Assembly (NCBI RefSeq): GCF_014529535.1
Contig: NW_023503727.1
Coordinates: 558,001-622,000, forward strand
Reading direction: 5' to 3'
DNA: 64,000 bases
Source of the DNA: Bradysia coprophila
Lineage: Eukaryota > Arthropoda > Insecta > Diptera > Sciaridae
The position numbers were made by a program, and so were the translations under genes. Shown here in pieces: positions 11,301-20,964 of the stretch (position 1 is its first letter; every line of letters begins with the position of its first letter). The notes beneath the pieces are model-generated. The model searched no databases. It was not told where the DNA came from and was given only the letters and a program-made list of their open reading frames with translations.

Positions 11301-11978
11301 GTTTGAAAGTTGTCGGCTGCAGATGTTTTCCTCACATGCCAATTATACCGGCATAATAGGACACAATCGTTAACTTTCTTCCAATTTTGTTCACATCCAG
11401 AACCACAGCCAAAAACACTGAAGTACTAACAAAACTGGGAGTAACTCACATCATCAATTGTGCCTATGATCCGACTGGCAAAGGAAACTTTATTTACGTG
11501 GACACAAACGAAGACTACTACATCCAACGTGACTTCAAGTGCATCTATTTGGGTGTAAGAGCCGCAGATACAGCCCGATTCAATATTTCCAAGTTTTTCT
11601 ACAGTGTGGCCGATTTTATTGACAACGCGATTAAGGATAATGGTAAAGAAGCTTCGGTCGATTAACTTTGGTGAATTTAGTGGATTTAGTGGTGTAAAAT
11701 TTCAGGAATCGTCTACGTTCACTGTTACATGGCAATAAGTCGTTCAGCTGTTCTTGTCATTGCATACTATATGATTAAGCACGATATGACCCTGAAGGAA
11801 GCAGTAATCTTTCTCAGGTAAATGTGATTGACTAAAATGTAGCATAGAAATGCCGTTGATGGAACAATGAAAATACTCCGACGTCTCTTGCAGGAAAAAG
11901 AGAGAAATATTCCCGAACGATGGTTTTTTAGTGCAACTAATGGAACTCGATGAGGAGCTCCGAAATCAAAAAAGTTAA
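8359..11978 (+). CDS. DUSP3-like dual-specificity phosphatase (possible pseudophosphatase), 4 exons, 181 aa
   Basis: Exons: 8359-8465, 11401-11642, 11706-11817, 11894-11978, all with GT-AG boundaries and consistent phase (546 nt). The protein is colinear with atypical dual-specificity phosphatases such as DUSP3 (usual length about 185 aa). The N-terminus reads into GLIIGGITTAKNTEVLTKLG then VTHIINCA. The general-acid Asp is present (Asp92 in RAADTARFN). The signature loop is HCYMAISRS (His122, Cys123, Arg129), so the HCx5R frame is intact. However, the Gly of the usual HCxxGxSRS is Ala126 and the loop also carries Tyr124. The C-terminus, RKKREIFPNDGFLVQLMEL, is typical. Intron 1 (about 2.9 kb) holds a truncated LINE in antisense. 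Family membership is very likely; whether it is catalytically active is open. Confidence 0.9.
9155..10765 (-). mobile_element. 5'-truncated non-LTR retrotransposon with RNase H (I/R1-group), antisense in DUSP intron 1
   Basis: The minus-strand frame 10555-9461 encodes the C-terminal part of a reverse transcriptase followed by an RNase H domain: FSDGSRK (first Asp), the Glu in FQSEIYGIL, CSDSQSS (Asp) and VPGHSNIEGNELADELAR. A frame change near 9470-9620 is followed by the gag-knuckle-like tail CNKCGEIESSEHFLRKC (ORF 9623-9249). RT sequence upstream of 10555 continues in another frame to about 10765, where it stops, so the element is 5'-truncated. The 3' end is marked by a short (CTAAA)n run on the minus strand at about 9159-9178. 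RT plus RNase H fits I/R1/LOA-type elements. It is dead through frameshifts. Confidence 0.85.
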
Positions 11979-12249
11979 CATGGAATCCGTCACTTTAACT
12001 TAAGACGTAATGCTCAAGGATATTGATTAGAAATTTTATTATAAAAGCAGAATGATTGCAGTCATACATCACTGCTGTTTGATTTTAGCTATAGATTCAT
12101 ACTGTTTCCACTCCAAAATGAATCAATTCGGTAACTGAAAATGTCTAGAGGAAGTAGAATTAAAACTTCGCTGTAAAACTCAGTGGTTGTGACGATGTCA
12201 ATAGAGGTTTTTCTGATAGAGGTTTGACCCAAATCAATGAAATTTCGCT

Positions 12250-13520
12250 TTTTTTATATAAGTCGCTAATGTGACACATGTCCCGTTCCTCCATTTCACT
12301 CATCACTGCGAATACTTAATTTCATGGTGCAACCTTAGACTAATCATTACTGTAATCGACCAATGGTGCAAAACTTTATTTTACCTGGAAAACATACTAA
12401 TTCCAGTGGTGGCGTTATCTAATATGCAGAACAAACACCAAAACAAACAAACAGAGCACAGTTACTCTTCCATTTCCCATGGATCGCGTGAAGCGAAAGT
12501 GGAGACAAAATGCTGTTTCGACCTCCGGATACAGTGGCGGTCAGAGGTTAGCGTGGTCTAACCATCTTCAGTCGTTTCCACTGGTCCGTTACACGAAACA
12601 GTAGTAAATTTTCTGATTGAACTAGTAATTTGAAAATATACAATAAAAGTTCTGCCACCTTTCAATGGAAATTTCGAGATTTAGTGAGAAGCTACCCTGA
12701 ACACGTACCCACAAAACGTAGCACAACAACGAGAAAATTCATTTCAATCAAAAAACAAAGACGGAACAAAAACCTTATGGAAAAAACAAACTAAAACTCA
12801 CTCACCCCGCCAGCCCACGCACGGATCATCTCACTCGCTTCCACACAAAATTCACTTTGAATATTTCGTCTTTTACTTGCTACCCGTTTTATGGCTTAAG
12901 AATATATTTTCTTTTGGTCATAAACACATAGGGAACAAGAACACTTATTCGAGAGTTAGAAACTTGATTTCCCCACGCGTGGTTCAGCTACGTTCCAGAT
13001 TCACCAAAAGTTTACAGAATTCGTTCTGTCCTAATACAGGATTTTGTTGACAGTATGTCGTTCTAAGTTTTGAATCATTGATTGAAGAATCCCTTGTAGA
13101 TTCAAGCCGTTGCGTTCTTAACCAAAACGTTTTTGCAAAGTGGATCACAATGGTTGCCCAATACTCATGGATTAACACATTAGAAACGCGCCACCAACTA
13201 ACGAGATGGCGAAGGCAAAGGTGCCAGAGCACCACTCATGACAATAGTCATTCAACCATCATTGTAATCGACGAATGGTACAAAACTTTATTTTACCTTA
13301 CTAACTTACTAATTCCAGTGGTGGCGTTACCTAACATGCAGAACAAACACCAAAACAAACAAACAGAGCATAGTAACTCTTCCCTTTCCCATGGATCGCG
13401 TGAAGCGAAAGTGGAGACAAAATGGTGTTTCGACCTCCGGATACAGTGACCTCCTCCATTTCACTCATCATTGCAAATACTTACTTTCATGGTGCAACCT
13501 TAGACTAATTCTGTGGGTAG
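12250..13520. repeat. Rearranged direct duplication of a ~250-bp block
   Basis: A block (TGTAATCGA.CAATGG.ACAAAACTTTATTTTACC... to CGACCTCCGGATACAGTG) occurs at about 12351-12535 and again at about 13263-13449 with roughly 90% identity. A second block (CTCCATTTCACTCATCA... to CAACCTTAGACTAAT) precedes the first copy (about 12290-12344) but follows the second (about 13453-13508). The order is therefore B-A ... A-B in the same orientation. About 700 bp separates the copies. This might be the remnant of a tandem repeat. Confidence 0.7.
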
Positions 13521-13603
13521 CCCTATTGTTGCTTTTGGTCCGTTGCAAAAATCGTAACGTAAAAAAGACTGTGGAGGAATTTGCTTCTGTTATGACTCGA
13601 TAA
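13391..13603 (+). CDS. Hypothetical 70-aa small membrane protein (uncertain)
   Basis: The ATG lies in good context (CCCATGG). The product has a basic N-terminus (MDRVKRKWRQ), a His/Cys-containing middle, and one hydrophobic segment (about residues 40-50, LWVALLLLLV), followed by a basic and polar tail. The first 19 codons are also open in the duplicated block at 12479-12535, which then diverges. I recognise no family. It sits in a duplicated repeat block with no clear promoter, so it may be chance. Confidence 0.2.
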   Translation: MDRVKRKWRQNGVSTSGYSDLLHFTHHCKYLLSWCNLRLILWVALLLLLVRCKNRNVKKTVEEFASVMTR

Positions 13604-13780
13604 CGGATATAGTTCGTCTAAGGGTGCAACCAACACCAACACTGGATGACTGCTCTGGTATTCTCCATTCTTATTTAGAAGTCTTAGTTTAGAAAAATAA
13701 TATTTGTTCCGATGCTCAATGTTTTCTTCAGAGATTGTTATTATTGTGAAAGGTTACAAGTACAGGATTTTCAAAATTAA

Positions 13781-15135
13781 GAGTCATATCGCCAAGACTT
13801 CAAGTGATTGGGGAACAAGCCGACTCCGATTTTAATGAGTGATAGCTCGTTGGATTCGTCTTTCAATTCTAGGAAACACGTATCTTTCACTTTTTCTAGA
13901 AAAAATTGTTTTCTGTGAAAAGTGTTCAAAAGTGATCACATGTCAGAGAGTACCGAAAACAGTTTTTCGGCAATAACTCAAGAAAAATTGGTTTAAATTG
14001 TTGTAATGTTGTACGATTGTCGGCCTTGGAAAGACCTACAGATAGAGTTTACGCACTGCTTGGTGCTAGTTGATCCACGAGAGCTATGACTTAAAATATA
14101 GTGAATGTTCGGAGAGTACTGCTTCTCTGCAGCTTCGTTGTTCCACGGAACTAAGTATGGGGTGTTGTAGCTGGCCTCACCCACTATCGTTCCACACATA
14201 AATGAGCCCAGTACTTTTGTGCTGCAAGCCCACAGAAGTGTTAGAAAAAAATTTGGTGCCAAAATGCAGATTTTTTTCTTCTTTCAATCGGACCAATATT
14301 TGCTACGTGACAGGAGTGTGACAAACCGTTTGCTCCCACTTGATCATATCGTTTTTCCAAACTCCTGTCACGTAGCAAATATTGGTCCAATTGAAAAACT
14401 AATTACTCTTCCGTAGTCCTGAGGTCATTTGCTATACGCTAACACTTTATTTGACTAAAATCCTCGGAGAAAACTTTAATGATTTTTCTCTTGATATTAC
14501 TAACATTGGAACTGATATATTCGTGACATATCGAAGCGTTTTTCTATTGATAAGGTAAAAGAATAGTAGACGATAAAGAATGACTGCCATAGTACCGTTC
14601 CAGATGCTGTTCCAGCTGTAGAGCCCTCAGAAAAAAGAAAAAAATCTGCATTTTGGCACCAACTTTTTTTCTAACACTTCTGTGGGCTTGCAGCACAAAA
14701 GTACTGGGCTCATTTATGTGTGGAACGATAGTGGGTGAGGCCAGCTACAACACCCCATACTTAGTTCCGTGGAACAACGAAGCTGCAGAGAAGCAGTACT
14801 CTCCGAACATTCACTATATTTTAAGTCATAGCTCTCGTGGATCAACTAGCACCAAGCAGTGCGTATACTCTATCTGTAGGTCTTTCCAAGGCCGACAATC
14901 GTACAACATTACAACCATTTAAAATAATTTTTTCTTGAGTTATTGCCGAAAAACTGTTTTCGGTACTCTCTGATATGTCTTCACTTTTGAACACTTTTCA
15001 CAGAAAACAATTTTTTTTAGAAAAAGTGAAAGATACGTGTTTCCTAGAATTGAAAGACGAATCCAACGAGCTATCACTCATTAAAATCGGAGTCGGCTTG
15101 TTCCCCAAACACCTGAAGTCTTGGCGATATGACTC
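13781..15135. mobile_element. Foldback DNA transposon flanked by TTAA (copy 1)
   Basis: Arms of about 490 bp (13781-14270 and 14645-15135) are close reverse complements. The termini read GAGTCATATCGCCAAG inward, and each end is flanked by TTAA (13777-13780 and 15136-15139). This is the target duplication expected of piggyBac- or Kolobok-type transposons. The centre holds another inverted pair (GACCAATATTTGCTACGTGA / complement, about 14290-14395). Each arm contains the same 89-codon open frame, but it begins with TTG rather than ATG. No transposase is present, so the element is non-autonomous. A second copy is at 23036-25927. Confidence 0.85.
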
Positions 15136-15277
15136 TTAAGTTATTATTACGTGCGTCATATGAGTCACACTCTCATGTAATGAAACAAAATAGTTTTTGA
15201 AAAAATAGCTATTTGTGTCTACCTCGCCAGGCTCTGACCTCTCGGTCCCTTCAGCTTTGCTGAAATCTACCGTCCTT

Positions 15278-16867
15278 TTAAATGTAAATTGGATGAATTT
15301 CCTTTTCAGTCAACTGACTTTTACAAACTGGACATTTCTGGCGCAACGAGATCTCCTTTTTTATGCAACTTCCGCAAAAAATATGACCACAAACCGTCGA
15401 AAAAATGACGGAATTTTTCCTCACTTCCATGCAAATAACACAGTTAACGATGGCCTTATCATCATCATAAAATTTGTCATCTTTGTCGCCTTTGCTGATT
15501 TCGCAACGTTTCAAATAAACCAGCATCTGAACACATCTGAAATTATCTTCGATCGCTTCCTTTTCCGTACAGTGGGATACGATGTCATTATCGAATTTGA
15601 GCCAACCAGTTCCGCTGTTATGACGAACAAATGCTGAAAATGTGTCGCATCGAACTAGTATCGCATGAAGCCCATATTTCGTTGATGAATCGACATTATT
15701 CGGAGCGACATCGCTTAAGTCAATGTCCTTGCTGAATTTCATATCCTTCCGATGCTCAATTACGAAGTGCTTAGAGTCCTGCTGGCGATCCAAATGCAAA
15801 ATTAACATCGACGGGAGTTGAGTGATGTGAGTTCGACAGCAGTGATTCACAGAACTGACGCGTCTGGTGATGACGGTGTTCGTTGCATGTAAATCAATCG
15901 AAGCGAAATAATCGTGCACCGACTGGTTGATGTCTCCATCACCACAAAGCTTCAGTTTTAGGCCGTTGAATTTCCGGAATTTTGTTATTTCCATTTTTCT
16001 GGTACTTTTCGATACGGTAGACATCTGGCCTTCGAACAGATCCCGAATTTCCTGGGTTGATGGATGCTTTTCGAGAAATTTGTAGAGAAAATTGAAAAAA
16101 TATTCCGTGTCGTTCGTTCTGATGGCATTGTAAGTCCCCGATCCGATGGTCTTAATAAGTTGATCGGTCGAAACTGGCACTTCGGAAACGCTTAATTGAT
16201 GGAAAATCTGTCGCATTTCCGAGATAACTTTCTGCACTGCATACTCAGTCGATAAACCACTGATGGACGCACGAAATGGCTCGATTGAATACAAAATTTG
16301 AATCAACGAATTCAGATACGAATTTTCCGCTTTATTTTCCAAACCAACGAACGTTGTGTGCTTCTTCGAATTCCACGGAACGCATTTTGGTTCGTCGCAT
16401 TTCATCGTCACTTCTAGCACAATTTTATTGTCCTCGATGTATCCGTTGAGTGGAGCTACTAACACATCCCACAAAATGAATGGGTCGACGCCCGTGACAC
16501 AGTCTCGTCGGTTGAAGGAATGTCGAAATGACTTTTTGTAATTGTTCGAATTTGAAGACAATAAATTTATCGAAATGTCTGCATTGCACGACCAATTACC
16601 GTTCATCATGTATTCGCACTGTACGAATACACTTATCGATGTGTAAATATCGTCTTCCTCCGTTTCGTTCAGCTGTACTACAATGGTCCATGGTAAGTAT
16701 CGTATGTGTGCTGTCGGTGACACAGTAATCTTGTCTTTACCGAAATTCGGAATTTGAAATATGAAACTTGCTTCCGAGATTTCCATTTTCGTTGAACCGA
16801 AAACACTGGCCGGATCGGTAGACGGCCTTTTCACACTTGAATTCAAGAATTTTTTCGCGTAACTCAT
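15278..16867 (-). CDS. MATH + USP7-like pseudo-deubiquitinase fused to a C-terminal RING finger, 529 aa, single exon
   Basis: Residues about 32-160 form a MATH (TRAF-like) domain of the USP7 type. The linker VPWNSKKHTTFVGLENK (about 163-179) and the following USP fold match the USP7 MATH-catalytic junction. The Cys box reads AENSYLNSLIQIL, so the nucleophile position (usual TCYMNS) is Ser183. In the His box (YGLHAILVRCDTFSAFVRH) the GHY catalytic His is replaced by Ala412. The Asp in KFDNDIVSHCTEKEAIE (Asp426) remains. A C3HC4 RING follows: Cys476, Cys479, Cys493, His495, Cys498, Cys501, Cys512, Cys515. The USP7 C-terminal Ubl repeats are absent. The ATG has a good context (ACAAAATG). Being intronless suggests a retrocopy origin. 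Inferred role: an E3 ligase using a USP7-like substrate-binding platform. It is not a deubiquitinase. Confidence 0.9.
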   Translation of the reverse strand: MSYAKKFLNSSVKRPSTDPASVFGSTKMEISEASFIFQIPNFGKDKITVSPTAHIRYLPWTIVVQLNETEEDDIYTSISVFVQCEYMMNGNWSCNADISINLLSSNSNNYKKSFRHSFNRRDCVTGVDPFILWDVLVAPLNGYIEDNKIVLEVTMKCDEPKCVPWNSKKHTTFVGLENKAENSYLNSLIQILYSIEPFRASISGLSTEYAVQKVISEMRQIFHQLSVSEVPVSTDQLIKTIGSGTYNAIRTNDTEYFFNFLYKFLEKHPSTQEIRDLFEGQMSTVSKSTRKMEITKFRKFNGLKLKLCGDGDINQSVHDYFASIDLHATNTVITRRVSSVNHCCRTHITQLPSMLILHLDRQQDSKHFVIEHRKDMKFSKDIDLSDVAPNNVDSSTKYGLHAILVRCDTFSAFVRHNSGTGWLKFDNDIVSHCTEKEAIEDNFRCVQMLVYLKRCEISKGDKDDKFYDDDKAIVNCVICMEVRKNSVIFSTVCGHIFCGSCIKKEISLRQKCPVCKSQLTEKEIHPIYI

Positions 16868-17194
16868 TTTGTTCGGAGTTAATTGTTACCATCAGTCAAT
16901 CGGTCTACATACAATTTGCGACTGTTGACCAATGTTCGAATTATAATTGCTTACTTGCATAAAGCATAAAGCGAACGTGTAATATATGCGATACGGGCAG
17001 CGAACATTGTGTGTGTATCACTATTTTCGAAACGATTAATCAGCAATATTGCGATTATATAGTTATCTGTTTATAAGAACTACGACTAATGCCAGCATCA
17101 ATGAAAAGGAAGTGCGTTGAATTTTACATTAAAATATGAGAATAAATATCAACAGCCGCAAAGAATTGTTTCTTATCAAATCAAGAGAATTCTC

Positions 17195-17305
17195 ATGTAT
17201 TGTCACCGTAGAAACGGAGCAATTTGTGGATCAATGCTTTGTTCACTCCTATTAGTTTATTTACTCTTTTTATTCGGTAAACCGCACCGACGGCGACGTC
17301 GATGA
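17195..17305 (+). CDS. Hypothetical 36-aa micropeptide with one membrane segment (uncertain)
   Basis: The open frame starts MYCHRRNG, continues through a hydrophobic stretch (MLCSLLLVYLLFLFG) and ends in a poly-Arg tail (HRRRRR, then TGA). It lies about 330 bp upstream of, and divergent from, the USP7-RING gene. The shape resembles small single-pass peptides. No family is recognised and it could be a chance frame or a first coding exon. Confidence 0.2.
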   Translation: MYCHRRNGAICGSMLCSLLLVYLLFLFGKPHRRRRR

Positions 17306-19274
17306 TTGATTTGTTCCTTTTCCTCTAATCTCTAAAAGATACAAAATTTGCAGCCTAATGAAAATAAATTTTTTGTTGAAAATTTTTCAGTCACAATTCT
17401 GTTGGTTCAAATTTGTTCTGAAAAAATTGATTGTCGAATGGTTTGGAAAACTAGGCCAGCTTCTTTCAATTAATTGGCTGTGAAATTCAATTTTGCGCAA
17501 CGACGCTAACAGCGTCACCTCTAGCGATATCACTTGTTTTAGAAGTTATCACACACATAGACTGTAGACTGCGTCCAACTTTGCTCTGAAAGAGTTTTTG
17601 CCGGGATATCAGTCGTTTTAGAAGCTAAGTCTAAAAGTGACCAAATTTTTCCAGCTGCCCAACATACACCGAAAGTAGCCAAACTTTTCTAATTTCCCAC
17701 CATGTAAACCGTAATATTCAAAAACTTTAAATTTTGCTACCAAATTACAACCAACTTCACAACAATAATCACAACACATCATCACAACATTACCATCACA
17801 AAATGGCTGTACATTTTTATATGAGAGAAATTGTTCTGAAAATTACACAAAATTCTGATTTTTCCTGGGATAATAATAAATGAAACTTAAGTTCTAATGG
17901 CCTGACAAAGGTCCCTGCAAAATTTTATAGAGATTGGCTGACTACTTTCCGAGATAGCCCGTCGATAGATAGATAGACAGATAGAAGCATACAGAGTAAG
18001 TTGAAAGATTTTGATTGTTTGGAAAACGTCAATTTAGTGTATATTTAGTATGAAAAGTGACCAATTTCAAAACGATGTCTCTCCGGTAATTTTAAACCTA
18101 CATAGTCGAGTTATAGCTCGTTTTGTTCGTATTTCAAACGAGAATATTAAAAAATAGGTTTTGTGATGATATAGACCAAAGGGTAGAAACTGAAATGTTC
18201 GGCTATACATAGTTGACGCGTCTCAAAAAATTTTCTTCGTTCTTTTTTTTGGAGTTAGACTGCGTCAAGTCCTCCGCTATCGCTCCGGACATGATGAAGT
18301 TTCAATGTATTAGTTCCACCTTTTGGGTGGGTCAGGTCGCTTGACTGACAAGTCCAATTTCCAAATATAATGCTTTATTCTTATTTCTTTATTAAGAAAC
18401 ATGGGCTCATGTGAATTAGGAATTCAGGAATTTAATTCCATGTATTAAGAAAAAAAAGAAGATTCATCCAATTTGGTTGCGATACTCGAGTTATCTTCGC
18501 GACCAAAAAAAAATGTTCGCAGCATTTAACGTTTTTCACAACAATCCTTACAAACAATTTCACTATTTTCTGGTATAAGACCTTAACTTTCAGTCGGGGA
18601 ATTGTCGGCTGGCCTCACTAAATATACCGTGTTATGCCTCAGATATTTTAAACCTATTAAGGCTCGGGTGAGAATATCGACGATACTTGTATGTGATATC
18701 CCAAGTCTCTTATCCCAAGTCTCTGACACAAGCCAGCAGTGACACAAGTCTGTGGCATGATATGTATGGCCTAGTGGCCTAGCCTCTGTAGTACCATGCT
18801 ATGGAAAAACATCCTTGGGTAAGTTTCACTGCAGCGACCGGAAGCGACTTTAGTGCAAGACTACCCTAAGTCGACGAAATTCGATCACTTTTTTCCGCTT
18901 TTTTGAAGTTTTTTATGTTCATTATTTATTACTGGTAAGAGTGAGATCAACTAAAATAAAGAGTTCCTTCGATGTATCCAAGTGGTTCTTATATACTCTT
19001 GGAACCCAAATTTCGATCTATTTTCAATATAAAAGTGTGATATAAAGCATTTTTAAACATCTTTTGTGGTGGGGCTATTTATTTTTAATAAAATTGTTAT
19101 TTAAAGGGAAATAGTTGGTTACGTCAAAGCTTTGGTTACGTACACTACTATTTACAATTTCGAAGGTTTTACGCGTATATTTCGACTATTTTTCAGTAAT
19201 CGTAATGTACGTAACCAACGTGGTCACAAAAAAAAAACGGGCACATACTCTTTTACATGATCTCAAAATTGAAT
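17306..19274. other. Gene-free interval with diverged dispersed repeats
   Basis: No gene is supported. About 17880-18000 resembles the 3' part of a dispersed repeat (GTCCCTGCAAAATTTTATAG followed by a short GATA-rich run, GATAGATAGATAGACAGATAG, at 17968-17988). 18690-18760 contains short duplicated words (CCAAGTCTCT, GACACAAG). The remainder is AT-rich without long frames. Confidence 0.5.
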
Positions 19275-19742
19275 TTACGCAACTGAAAGTTCAACTGGAT
19301 CGATGATTTTGATTGGATCTTGGGGTTTTGGACCGGTGTATTTTTTTGCATCAGCGATCATATCGCAGCACGTTTTGTCGGTCCAGTCTTCGAGCAGACC
19401 ACACAGGTACACTCCGATTCTCGATGAACTCACTGGATTTGTCGCCACAAAGTAGGTACGTCCGACTTCCAACCAAACACCGCATGCAGCCGAATCGCTA
19501 TTTGTCTCCAGTACAGTTGGCCATACAGGAGGACCACGAAACTGTTGAACAGGCGTAATCGGGTAACAAACTTTCATCATTCCGCAACTGACTGCCGCAC
19601 CTGTGACTTTAAACGTGCCAACGTAAGCAGAATTCGCAATACTGTCCCATTGCCATCCTAATGGAAGCCAGCAGGAACATGCGTCCGAAAATGCAAGGCA
19701 AGATGTAGCCACAATCAAAATTAAACAACTCTTCATCGTCAA
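19275..19742 (-). CDS. Secreted TIMP/netrin-module-like protein, 155 aa
   Basis: A signal peptide (MTMKSCLILIVATSCLAFSDA) is predicted to be cleaved just before CSC (Cys22, Cys24). The mature N-terminus would then begin with Cys-x-Cys, as in tissue inhibitors of metalloproteinases and other NTR-module proteins. The rest fits an NTR fold: a strand-rich AYVGTFKVTGA region, four or more further Cys, and a C-terminal YLCGLLEDWT segment. It is short for a full TIMP (about 185-220 aa), so it looks like an N-terminal-domain-only form. The C-terminal tail, about 25 residues, is Pro/Lys/Asp-rich. Single exon. A TATA box lies about 50 bp upstream of the ATG. A protease-inhibitor role is inference from the CxC start. 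Confidence 0.75.
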   Translation of the reverse strand: MTMKSCLILIVATSCLAFSDACSCWLPLGWQWDSIANSAYVGTFKVTGAAVSCGMMKVCYPITPVQQFRGPPVWPTVLETNSDSAACGVWLEVGRTYFVATNPVSSSRIGVYLCGLLEDWTDKTCCDMIADAKKYTGPKPQDPIKIIDPVELSVA

Positions 19743-19790
19743 GCAGTCGATTCGAATTGAACTGTTAGTAAAATATATGTGGTGGGCCTA

Positions 19791-19800
19791 ATATTTATAT
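19791..19800 (-). promoter_or_regulatory. TATA box of the TIMP-like gene
   Basis: On the minus strand the sequence is ATATAAATAT, 49-58 bases upstream of the start codon at 19742. Transcription would start about 20-30 bases upstream of the ATG, giving a very short leader. Spacing and sequence fit an arthropod core promoter. Confidence 0.6.
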
Positions 19801-20604
19801 CGTTGAAACCAGTTGTTTGTTTAGGTGTTTGAGATCTTTTCAACCTCTTTCATTTAGCGGTTTCTGTTTCCATGGGAGGTGAATGAAACAAATTTCAGAG
19901 TCGAGGCTCTGTTATTTGTTTGTTCTGGTTCTACGGAACATTTTTAATAGACCGAGAGCCCTTTTTAAAATTTAAAAAAAAAAATCATTGCCATGACGAA
20001 CTCAAGAGGAAAGATCATTTTTCACGTACGGAAACTCTAAAAAATTGAAATGGGCAATACCCTCTCTAGCAACCAAACTACTTTTATTAAGGTGGTGAAA
20101 GAATCAAGTAGCATTTGGAATTTACATGTAGATCACAGCGTAGTCAGTCAAAATTCAAAATGTAGAACAGTGTTTGTAGAATACAAAGAAATAGGGTGTG
20201 AATTTGACACAGAGAAATGAGAGTTTGGATGCTAGAGAGAGTATTGAAATGAGATTTTATTTGCCAGCTGATATTTTGTTTGTTATAGATTGTGGATTTG
20301 AGCAATATTTCACAGGACTCTCAATGATTGACGCTGTCGGTCACTTCATCGAACAAAATTTTCATCGAAAATTTAATTTCCTAACAAACGATTTTGATTT
20401 TTTTAATTTCGTATCTCAAAAGACCGACTTGAAGTCAGTGCCATCGCTGATTTTTGCGGTAGTGATGATAACAATTTCCACAACCTATTGTTTTTCTGAC
20501 ATTCAAAATTCGGTATTTCTGGTTATCTCAATTGTTTCTATTCGAGTTTTGCTGCCTATTTTTCTTTAATTGTACAATAGATCATTGTCAATGTCGTTTG
20601 AGAC

Positions 20605-20710
20605 GTCAAATAAGCTGTCATTTTCACAAAGCTAACCACAATATTAATAAAATTTATATGAAGCTGTCATTGTTTGAGGTTAGCTTTGTGAAATTGACAA
20701 CTTATTTGAC
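20605..20710. repeat. Small palindromic MITE
   Basis: Arms of about 33 bp (20605-20637 and 20678-20710) share CACAAAGCTAACC / GGTTAGCTTTGTG and GTCAAATAAG / CTTATTTGAC. The loop is about 40 bp. No coding content. Confidence 0.6.
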
Positions 20711-20964
20711 ACTATTTTAGAGAGAAGTACCGCTATTTGACACTGATCTATTTATTATGAAAAATTGGGAATTATCACATTTCTGTTTTATGTAGGATCT
20801 GATATTTCTAGTCCCACAGATTCTGTCAGCTGTTACAGGTTTCTTTCATCGTACGGTAAAAACGAATTTTGACAGGCCGAAAACAACCGACCGTCATTCA
20901 CAGAAGCAAACATAACCGCAACTTAAACAAATTTCTTCGTTAAAACTTCAAAGTGAGGTTGTGT

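Noticed and set aside
13993-14922. Two 89-codon frames as protein-coding genes
   Set aside because: They start with TTG, lie in mirrored arms of one foldback element, and the third copy at 23250-23519 differs mostly by amino-acid-changing substitutions. Kept only as a finding about the element.
20198-20569. 123-codon frame with hydrophobic stretches
   Set aside because: It starts with GTG and has AT-driven hydrophobic composition, no family features and no promoter.
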